From NCBI GenBank assembly GCA_905479855.1, contig CAJQOF010000164.1, positions 1 to 6,957 of the forward strand: a DNA stretch of 6,957 bases. Direction: 5' to 3'. The position numbers and the translations under genes are program-made. Shown here piece after piece: positions 1 through 4,945 of the stretch (positions are counted from its first letter, which is position 1; the number at the start of each line of letters is the position of its first letter). The notes below the pieces were generated by a model. It was not told the DNA's origin and did no database searches. It was given only the letters and a program-made list of their open reading frames with translations. The DNA is from an uncultured Cytophagales bacterium. GTDB lineage: Bacteria > Bacteroidota > Bacteroidia > Cytophagales > Amoebophilaceae.

Positions 1-207
1 CTTGCTCGCCGCGAAGGTAAGCATCACGGTTATTGGCAACAAAAATGGTTGACCTCTTTTGAGCAGTTGGCTTATACTGGGCAGCTTAATCTCTCCGCGT
101 ATAGCTGCCTTCATTTGTGTGATGGAACTTTCAAAGTCTCACAAGCAACGAGGCCTGGGTGGGGCTTTAACAATGGTTTTTGCAATACTATTGTTCAGGG
201 CTATTAA
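1..207 (+). CDS. C-terminal end of an unidentified protein (5' end outside window)
   Basis: Frame 1 is open from the first base to a TAA at 205-207, giving 68 residues of a protein whose start lies left of the window. The peptide has ordinary protein composition, rich in Trp, Tyr, His and Gln, with stretches such as GYWQQKWLTSFEQLAYTG and RPGWGFNNGF. It has no membrane segment and no low-complexity run. I do not recognise the family; it does not resemble the C-termini of other menaquinone enzymes as I remember them. It ends 90 bp before menA on the same strand, so co-transcription is possible. The competing frames are worse: the frame-2 reading needs a TTG start and is Cys/Ser-rich. The call rests only on an open frame of moderate length plus plausible composition. 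Confidence 0.5.
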   Translation, partial: LARREGKHHGYWQQKWLTSFEQLAYTGQLNLSAYSCLHLCDGTFKVSQATRPGWGFNNGFCNTIVQGY

Positions 208-261
208 GCTGGCAAATATGGCCTTGTGCAACATTTCCTGTTTTTTCTCAGTTAGCGGCCC

Positions 262-269
262 TAATTTTG
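262..269 (+). promoter_or_regulatory. Candidate Bacteroidota -7 element upstream of menA
   Basis: TAATTTTG matches the Bacteroidota -7 consensus TAnnTTTG exactly. It lies 28 bp before the menA start codon, which would give a leader of roughly 20 nt. A T-rich tract sits where the -33 TTTG should be, but there is no exact TTTG at 19-21 bp spacing, so this is only half a promoter. It would give menA its own transcription, independent of the gene ending at 207. Confidence 0.35.
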
Positions 270-297
270 GGCACTATCGTACCTCACGCAATCAACC

Positions 298-1200
298 ATG
301 AACTTCCCACGCATCTCAAAATGGGCCATAGCCACCCGTGTAGAAACCACTTCCCTGGCGGTTGCTAGTGTGGGGTTAGGGAGCGCCTTGGCCGCTTGGC
401 ATGGTCTCTTTCATTCGCGTATCGGTTTTCTTTCGGTACTTACCGCTGTTTTTCTGCAAATTATATGCAACCTGGCCAATGACTACGGGGATTTTGTGCG
501 GGGTGCCGACCCTATCAATAAGGCCAAGCCGCCGAGTGCCCTACAAACCAATTTGGTAACGCTAAAGGAGGTAAAGCGGGCCATACAATGGCTATTAATC
601 CCTACCATTGGGGTAGGGGGGGCGCTGCTCTACTGCTCCGGCATCGCTTCGGTTACTTTGCTCTTTTTTATACTCTTGGGGGGGCTTTGTGTGGTAGCGG
701 CCATTACCTATACGCTGGGTGACCAGCCTTATGGCTACCAAGGGTGGGGGGATGTGGCGGTATTCACCTTCTTTGGGCTAGTAGGGGTAGGAGGGACCTT
801 CTATCTCCATACGCAACAATTGAGCACTGTCTGGCTGTTACCCGCCACAAGCTGCGGCCTGCTTGCCGTGGCGGTGCTGAATGTGAATAACATCCGGGAT
901 ATTGTGGCGGATGCCAAGGTGGGAAAAAAGACCATTCCGGTGCGTATTGGGAAGAACGCTGCCCTTGGGTACCACTGGTGCCTGCTTGTGGGTAGCCTTG
1001 TTGCCGTGGTTGTTTTTCTGGCCTTATATACCCACACACCCTGCAGCTACGGCTGCATCTGCATGGCGCCTTTATTGTTGAGGCACGGCATCGCCGTGGG
1101 CCGTACAGAGGCAACACAGCTATCAGCGCAGCTGCAACAGTTGGTCTTTATCATCATTGGCTTTATAGGGCTTTTGTCGGCGAGTTTGGTGCTTTGCTAA
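298..1200 (+). CDS. menA: 1,4-dihydroxy-2-naphthoate polyprenyltransferase (MenA), UbiA family
   Basis: MenA joins a polyprenyl chain to 1,4-dihydroxy-2-naphthoate in the cytoplasmic membrane, giving demethylmenaquinone. The 300-residue product has the usual family length and about eight or nine hydrophobic segments. The first Asp-rich motif is NLANDYGDFVRGAD (residues 58-71). Next comes YTLGDQPYGYQGWGD (138-152), then the second Asp motif NNIRDIVADAKVGKKT (197-212), with Asp201 and Asp205 expected to help bind Mg-diphosphate. FFGLVGVGGTFYLHT (158-172) is also typical of Bacteroidota MenA. One oddity is that the segment after the first motif reads AKPPSALQTN, where many homologues have a GPxRAxQSG-like stretch. 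Seven-base G tracts at 616-622 and 678-684 and a six-base tract at 746-751 encode Gly-rich turns. The ATG at 298 is preceded by no Shine-Dalgarno sequence, as is common in this phylum. No other men gene is in view. Confidence 0.93.
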   Translation: MNFPRISKWAIATRVETTSLAVASVGLGSALAAWHGLFHSRIGFLSVLTAVFLQIICNLANDYGDFVRGADPINKAKPPSALQTNLVTLKEVKRAIQWLLIPTIGVGGALLYCSGIASVTLLFFILLGGLCVVAAITYTLGDQPYGYQGWGDVAVFTFFGLVGVGGTFYLHTQQLSTVWLLPATSCGLLAVAVLNVNNIRDIVADAKVGKKTIPVRIGKNAALGYHWCLLVGSLVAVVVFLALYTHTPCSYGCICMAPLLLRHGIAVGRTEATQLSAQLQQLVFIIIGFIGLLSASLVLC

Positions 1201-1234
1201 AAGAAAAAGGCCAATCATCATGCCAATGACTCGC

Positions 1235-1261
1235 CGCTTGCCATCAAGCGCATACCGTTTT
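1235..1261 (+). terminator. Weak hairpin between menA and the convergent lipoprotein gene
   Basis: CGCTTG (1235-1240), loop CCAT, CAAGCG (1245-1250) form a perfect 6-bp stem, followed eight bases later by TTTT (1258-1261). It lies in the 63-bp gap between two convergent genes, where a terminator is expected. The stem is short and the T run is displaced, so it is at best a weak intrinsic terminator for menA. No T run follows on the minus strand. Confidence 0.25.
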
Positions 1262-1263
1262 GG

Positions 1264-2031
1264 TTACTGCACTTCCACCCGAAACTGCCACTTCTCCTTC
1301 TGTACTTCAGTATCTACCTTAATCGTGAGTACCGTTACCCCACTGAGTGGCAGGCTTATCTCTTGCATCTCTTCTCCAGGCGCAATGGTGGTGGAGAAGA
1401 GGATCTCCCGCTTTTTGTTCTCTAAGGTGAGTTGTGTGGGGGATGTGCAGGCAATGTCGGTAAGCTTTAGGCTGGTTTCATAGCCAGAAAGCGGTATTTC
1501 GCAATTTTTGTTGCCAAACCCCTCATAGGCTTCAGCAATCTCCTTGTAGGGAAGTAGTTGGTCCTCTATGTCCGTCATTCTCAAATTCTTGAGATAGGTA
1601 TTGTCTGCTTTGGGGTCTTTGGCAGGGTGAATCACCAGCTCCTTGCTGTCTGCTTTCTTCACGGTCAGCCGCAACGGATCTTCTGCTCCATGGAGTTGCG
1701 TAAAGGCGTTATTCTCGAAGGCTGATTTTCTTTCGGTTAGTTGAAGGAGTTTTGTCTTCTTGTCATACACCCAAGTGCCAGTTTCTATCACTGCCGTGCC
1801 CCCACCAGTATCAAAAGCAACAATGCGCTCATCATCTTCTTCCGTTATGCTCCCAAGTGCCAGCGCATCATAAATAAGGTAGCTGTTGTCTGCTCTAAAT
1901 ATGATCACCGTCGCCTCTTCACATTCTGTTGGAGAGCTCCATTCACCGTATAAGGCGGAAGTGTCAATCGAGCTGCAAGCGGCTATTCCGAATAGTAGTA
2001 TGCCCAATAAATAGTTGCTTGTGTCTTTCAT
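1264..2031 (-). CDS. Predicted lipoprotein of unknown function, beta-rich
   Basis: This 255-residue protein begins with a short signal peptide, MKDTSNYLLGILLFGIAAC, whose lipobox IAAC places the lipidated Cys at residue 19. It is therefore expected to be exported and anchored in a membrane. Residues 28-31 (YGEW) followed by alternating polar and hydrophobic strands recall the start of lipocalin-like Bacteroidota lipoproteins, though this is only a resemblance. A more helical, charged segment spans about 140-175. The last 70 residues (185-255) look like a small all-beta domain ending in KWQFRVEVQ. Three further cysteines (37, 177, 195) could form disulfides. The gene lies 62 bp downstream of another lipoprotein gene on the same strand, and no good promoter is visible between them, so they may form one transcript. 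The ATG at 2031 is well placed before the signal peptide, with no Shine-Dalgarno sequence. I do not recognise a family. Confidence 0.85.
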   Translation of the reverse strand: MKDTSNYLLGILLFGIAACSSIDTSALYGEWSSPTECEEATVIIFRADNSYLIYDALALGSITEEDDERIVAFDTGGGTAVIETGTWVYDKKTKLLQLTERKSAFENNAFTQLHGAEDPLRLTVKKADSKELVIHPAKDPKADNTYLKNLRMTDIEDQLLPYKEIAEAYEGFGNKNCEIPLSGYETSLKLTDIACTSPTQLTLENKKREILFSTTIAPGEEMQEISLPLSGVTVLTIKVDTEVQKEKWQFRVEVQ

Positions 2032-2086
2032 AGGGGTGATTGGTTGGGGTTAAACGGTGGCGCTTTATGCTACTATTATGGTCTCT

Positions 2087-2106
2087 CGTGCGCTTAAGCG
2101 CGCACG
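2087..2106 (-). other. GC-rich hairpin over the stop codon of the upstream lipoprotein gene
   Basis: CGTGCGC (2087-2093) and GCGCACG (2100-2106) form a perfect 7-bp stem around a six-base loop containing the TAA stop of the lipoprotein gene. An alternative inner palindrome, GCGCTTAAGCGC, spans 2090-2101. No T run follows on the minus strand, so it is not a standard intrinsic terminator. It could stabilise the mRNA 3' end or partly separate the two lipoprotein genes; this is inference. Confidence 0.4.
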
Positions 2107-3281
2107 TTATTTAGCGCTCCTTTTAATGCGGTGAGCTGTGTGAGATTTTTCTGGTTTTCAGCCTTTTTACGCTCGAGTAGAGGCCGTGCGTGTACATCGA
2201 TTTCATCGGATATCTTCTCCTTAAATGAGCAGTCCCTTTGGATCTCTTTTTCCAATGCTTCCACTTCTTCTAGTAGCCCCTTGGCTTGTAGCGCCAGCGC
2301 TTTACGCTTTGCAGAAGGGGCGCTCCTCCATGTTGCTAAGAAATTCGCCACTTTAGCGATCGTACGGGCTGATGCCTTGGTCGGCTCCTGTTTACTTTGC
2401 TGTTCGGATCTGTTTTGGGCAGGCTGCGCTTGCTGGGCCGCTAATAATTTTCCCTCTACCATAGCGCTGACACTGGAATATACAGGACAAGGACTGTGGG
2501 TAGGTTGCAAGAGAAGCAGTGGTTGGGCGCTGCCTTGGCTATTGCTACTGCCTCCAATACAGATGCCAGCCAAGCTAGGTAAGAGGGAGTTTACGTTGGT
2601 ATGTGCACCGAAGGGGCTGGAGCTTGTGCTGGCTGAGAGAAGAAGTGATTTAGCGCTGCCCTGGCTATTGTGATGGGTATTGGGTGCAGGATTTTTCTTC
2701 ATCCCTCCCCTCAATCCCCTTTTTCCTACACAAACAACTCTTTTCTTACCAGTTGCTAGCGCATCTGTATGCACGTACACATAATGTTTGCGCAATAGTG
2801 GGAGGTAATTTACTAGATCTGCTACGCTATGCCCCTCCATGCACATGACCGGAAGTTCTCTTGTGTGGCCGGCACTTTCCGTTACTATCGCTTTTTGGCC
2901 GTCCTGGCTAAAAGTTACCCGCTCTCCGCCAAAAGCAGTGATCGTGCCGAGAGCGGTGAGTATTCCGAGAGCGGTGGTGGTAGGTAGATTGGACTTTGTA
3001 TGGAGTGGTTGATGCTGAGCATAGCGAGGGGCCCCCCTCAATGGCAACGCAGGAGCACGATGCGTCGGCTGGGGGAAGTGGACAGCGGAATTTATCGGGC
3101 TATTAGCGCCTCCGGACTTCTCAGGACAACAAACGGGCGATGCTTCGCTCCGCTCCCTAGCTGTAGGGGCGCGCTCTTTGCCATCATTATTCACTGATAG
3201 TTGATGACTACCACCGCAGCTTTGCAGCAATAGGCCAAAGAGCAAAATAGTGGCGAGGAATCTTTGGTGTTGTTTTTGCAT
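2094..3281 (-). CDS. Predicted lipoprotein with internal repeats and C-terminal coiled coil, unknown function
   Basis: The 395-residue product starts with a signal peptide ending in lipobox LLQSC, so the lipidated Cys is residue 22. I chose the ATG at 3281 because it sits directly before the signal peptide; the frame extends to a TTG at 3302, but that only adds seven residues. Domains in order: a polar, Pro/Arg-rich linker (23-100); three near-identical hexapeptides TTTALG/ILTALG/TITAFG (101-118); a compact segment with beta character (119-194) ending in VVCVGKRGLRGGM; a Ser/Asn/Gly-rich low-complexity region (200-275) in which NSQGSA occurs twice 42 residues apart; a Gln/Ala-rich linker (280-305); and a Lys/Glu/Leu-rich region (about 324-392) likely to form a coiled coil. 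The layout suggests a surface or periplasmic protein with a protein-binding tail. It is first in a possible two-gene lipoprotein operon. I recognise no family and assign no function. Confidence 0.82.
   Translation of the reverse strand: MQKQHQRFLATILLFGLLLQSCGGSHQLSVNNDGKERAPTARERSEASPVCCPEKSGGANSPINSAVHFPQPTHRAPALPLRGAPRYAQHQPLHTKSNLPTTTALGILTALGTITAFGGERVTFSQDGQKAIVTESAGHTRELPVMCMEGHSVADLVNYLPLLRKHYVYVHTDALATGKKRVVCVGKRGLRGGMKKNPAPNTHHNSQGSAKSLLLSASTSSSPFGAHTNVNSLLPSLAGICIGGSSNSQGSAQPLLLLQPTHSPCPVYSSVSAMVEGKLLAAQQAQPAQNRSEQQSKQEPTKASARTIAKVANFLATWRSAPSAKRKALALQAKGLLEEVEALEKEIQRDCSFKEKISDEIDVHARPLLERKKAENQKNLTQLTALKGALNNVRA
2527..2670 (-). repeat. Pair of 18-bp direct repeats 126 bp apart inside the lipoprotein gene
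   Basis: GCGCTGCCTTGGCTATTG (2527-2544) and GCGCTGCCCTGGCTATTG (2653-2670) differ at one base. They encode the two copies of NSQGSA (plus strand shown; the gene is on minus). The 126-bp offset is exactly 42 codons, so gain or loss of a unit would keep the frame. The sequence between them does not look like a full second copy, so this is either an eroded duplication or a short repeated motif. Confidence 0.6.
2928..2981 (-). repeat. Three tandem 18-bp units encoding TxTALG-type hexapeptides
   Basis: Residues 101-118 of the lipoprotein read TTTALG, ILTALG, TITAFG. At DNA level, CCGAGAGCGGTG occurs at 2947-2958 and again at 2965-2976, exactly 18 bp apart, with a more diverged third unit. In-frame tandem duplication explains this. 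The hydrophobic, glycine-spaced result could be a membrane-associating or flexible hinge segment. Confidence 0.65.
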
Positions 3282-3299
3282 GGGGTTATTTCTAGTTAT

Positions 3300-3327
3300 C
3301 AATTATCAGTTAACAATTATCAGTTAT
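3300..3327. repeat. Two tandem 14-bp repeats in the leader of the lipoprotein gene
   Basis: CAATTATCAGTTAA (3300-3313) is followed directly by CAATTATCAGTTAT (3314-3327), identical at 13 of 14 positions, with a partial unit (AGTTAT) just before. The pair lies between the candidate promoter at 3350-3381 and the ATG at 3281, so it should be transcribed into the 5' leader of the lipoprotein mRNA. It is AT-rich and stands out from the surrounding composition. Confidence 0.75.
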
Positions 3328-3349
3328 TATCTTCCCGTTTAATGCGGTG

Positions 3350-3381
3350 CAAGTATACCATTCCTTATGGTTTCCACCAAA
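3350..3381 (-). promoter_or_regulatory. Candidate Bacteroidota promoter for the lipoprotein gene(s)
   Basis: Read on the minus strand, TTTG (3381-3378) is followed by a 20-bp spacer and TATACTTG (3357-3350). The -7 element differs from the TAnnTTTG consensus at one position, and the spacing is within the usual range. Transcription would start near 3343, leaving a leader of about 60 nt that contains the tandem 14-bp repeats. This is the best promoter match in the window. Confidence 0.5.
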
Positions 3382-3481
3382 TTACCTTGCGGTAGCGTTG
3401 CACGATTATGCGTGGGAAGATCAATGCAATTCCCCTTTTATGCTGGCGGCAGAGGGTAGGGGATAAAAAATGGCGCCTTTG

Positions 3482-3514
3482 TTTGGATAAACAGAGAAAG
3501 GTAGGCTACCTTGG
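3482..3514 (+). promoter_or_regulatory. Possible promoter with overlapping dyad upstream of the AAA-ATPase-like gene
   Basis: TTTG (3482-3485), a 21-bp spacer and TACCTTGG (3507-3514) resemble a Bacteroidota promoter with one mismatch in the -7 element. A perfect odd-centred dyad, AAGGTAG-G-CTACCTT (3498-3512), overlaps the -7 element, which is where a repressor site would be expected. A start near 3521 would leave about 28 nt before the ATG at 3549. Both promoter and operator readings are inference from short motifs. Confidence 0.3.
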
Positions 3515-3548
3515 CGGCAGTTGAGCGGATGTTGCCTGTTCAGCCCAA

Positions 3549-4898
3549 ATGCTCACTGCAAAAAAAACTTTACAAATGATGAAAGCTACACTACCCGTCG
3601 GTATTACCGACTTTAGAACCGTAAGAACCCCACATGCGGATGGGGGCCGTTATTTGTTTGTTGATAAGAGTGATTTTATCCGTGAAGTATTAGAGAGCTG
3701 TTCACATGTCACCCTCTACAGCAGACCACGTTATTTTGGTAAGACCATGAATCTCTCCATGCTCTATTATTTCCTTGCTTGCACAGCGCCTAATACGGCT
3801 GGCTTGTTCCGTGGGCTGAAGATCGAGCAGGAAGCTGCGCTATGCACGAAGTATCAAGGCCAATGGCCGGTTATCTTTCTCAGCTTTGCTGATATACAAA
3901 GCATTGATTATGACGGTGCTTATAGCCAGCTGGCCGATGTGATGGCGCACTGTTATCGGCAGTTTAGTTATTTGCTGGAGAATGAGAAGGTGATGAAGTA
4001 TAGCAGGGACGAGTTTGTGCGTGTGATGCACGGGAAGGCAGAGGAGGTTGAGCTTGCGTTTAGTTTGCTGCGCCTGACCAATATGCTCAATGAACATCAT
4101 GGAAAAAATCCCTTTGTACTGGTTGATGCGTACGACACGCCTATCCATAGGGGGGTGCTGCATGGCTATAGTGAGAAGATAGGTGGTGTGATTATCTCTT
4201 TGCTGGGCGCTGCGCTTAAAGACAACAAATATCTCCGCCAAGGGGTTCTTACGGGGCTGGTCCATGTGTTGGATAGTTCTATGGATTGTGTACTGAACAA
4301 CTGGACGGTCAACACTTTGTTGGACAGCAGGCATACAGATTGTTTTGGGTTTACTGAGCAGGAGGTGGCTGAATTAGTGGCTCATTCGCCTAGCCAGGTG
4401 GATTTGAAGGAGCTTAACCATTGGTATGGAGGCTACAGCACTGGCGATGCTACCGTAACGCTTTACAATCCGGGTTCTCTGCTCTCCTGCCTAGCCCAGG
4501 GCGGGAAATTTGGCGTCTACTGGAAGCAGGATCTGTTGGGGAATGCACTAATACGGCGTTTAATGACGGATGCTGATGCGTGGAAGCGAAAATATTTTAT
4601 TGAACTGATGAAACGGGGGTGGAAAACGCGGCAGCCGGATGCGCATGTGGGGCTGAGCGACCTCCCGAGGGAGCATTGGGGTGATACTTTTGCGCTGCTC
4701 TATGCATTGGGCTACTTAACGGCCACGTTTGAGGATGGACCGGGGGTGATTGCTTGTAGGGCCACGTACAACACATACATCCCGAACCAGGAAATATATG
4801 CCATCTATGAGGAGACTGTCCTTATGGCGTTGTCGGAGTCGGGTGTTGAAGACGAGATTCGTTGGGTGGAAGGTGCTTTGCGGGTGGAGGAGCGTTAG
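3549..4898 (+). CDS. AAA-ATPase-like protein lacking the C-terminal nuclease domain, with altered ATPase motifs
   Basis: The 449-residue product matches the AAA-ATPase-like family common in Bacteroidota and Clostridia, where an ATPase domain is usually followed by a PD-(D/E)XK nuclease-like domain; its biological role is not established. Visible family landmarks are LPVGITDF (15-22), VDKSDFI (38-44), RPRYFGKTMNLSM (59-71, Walker A), PVIFLSF (107-113), DAYDTPIH (193-200, Walker B region), AALKDN and GVLTGL (221-237), FGFTEQEV (266-273), WYGGY (292-296), LYNPGSLL (305-312) and IPNQE (411-415). Several residues depart from the pattern I know: RPRRFGKT reads RPRY, (I/V)DEYD reads VDAYD, TGIxR reads TGLVH, and NPWS reads NPGS. 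The protein ends about 35 residues after IPNQE, where the nuclease domain would begin. It may be a decaying or repurposed copy. The start is uncertain: ATGs at 3576 and 3579, nearer the conserved LPVGI, are alternatives. It converges on ftsY with a 47-bp gap. Confidence 0.85.
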   Translation: MLTAKKTLQMMKATLPVGITDFRTVRTPHADGGRYLFVDKSDFIREVLESCSHVTLYSRPRYFGKTMNLSMLYYFLACTAPNTAGLFRGLKIEQEAALCTKYQGQWPVIFLSFADIQSIDYDGAYSQLADVMAHCYRQFSYLLENEKVMKYSRDEFVRVMHGKAEEVELAFSLLRLTNMLNEHHGKNPFVLVDAYDTPIHRGVLHGYSEKIGGVIISLLGAALKDNKYLRQGVLTGLVHVLDSSMDCVLNNWTVNTLLDSRHTDCFGFTEQEVAELVAHSPSQVDLKELNHWYGGYSTGDATVTLYNPGSLLSCLAQGGKFGVYWKQDLLGNALIRRLMTDADAWKRKYFIELMKRGWKTRQPDAHVGLSDLPREHWGDTFALLYALGYLTATFEDGPGVIACRATYNTYIPNQEIYAIYEETVLMALSESGVEDEIRWVEGALRVEER

Positions 4899-4945
4899 CC
4901 AAGAGGGGCTTTCGCTTATTTCACAAACTTGCTGCCACCGTTTGG

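Noticed and set aside
59..301. 80-codon plus-strand frame before menA, starting at TTG
   Set aside because: It overlaps the better frame 1 peptide and the menA start, needs a rare start, and its product has no family likeness.
2131..2673. 180-codon plus-strand open frame opposite the lipoprotein gene
   Set aside because: The minus-strand frame has a signal peptide, lipobox and coiled coil. The plus-strand product is Ser/Cys/Trp-rich with no domain, the normal look of an antisense shadow.
3025..3038. GAGGGGCCCCCCTC palindrome with a C6 run, considered as a phase-variation tract
   Set aside because: Short, inside coding sequence and compatible with the codons used; nothing else supports switching.
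3282..3302. Extension of the repeat-bearing lipoprotein to a TTG start at 3302
   Set aside because: The ATG at 3281 gives a normal lipoprotein signal peptide; the extension would add seven residues reaching into the leader repeats.
2123..3350. Shared 12-mer TTTAATGCGGTG near both ends of the lipoprotein gene (about 2123 and 3339), considered as possible insertion boundaries
   Set aside because: A repeated 12-mer is expected about once by chance in a window of this size, and no other sign of a mobile element accompanies it.
3840..4334. 164-codon minus-strand open frame inside the ATPase gene
   Set aside because: It lies opposite clearly conserved family motifs (VDAYDTPIH, GVLTGL) and has no recognisable feature of its own.
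4899..4945. Bidirectional terminator between the ATPase-like gene and ftsY
   Set aside because: Only a 4-bp AGCC/GGCT stem is visible, with no solid T run on either strand.
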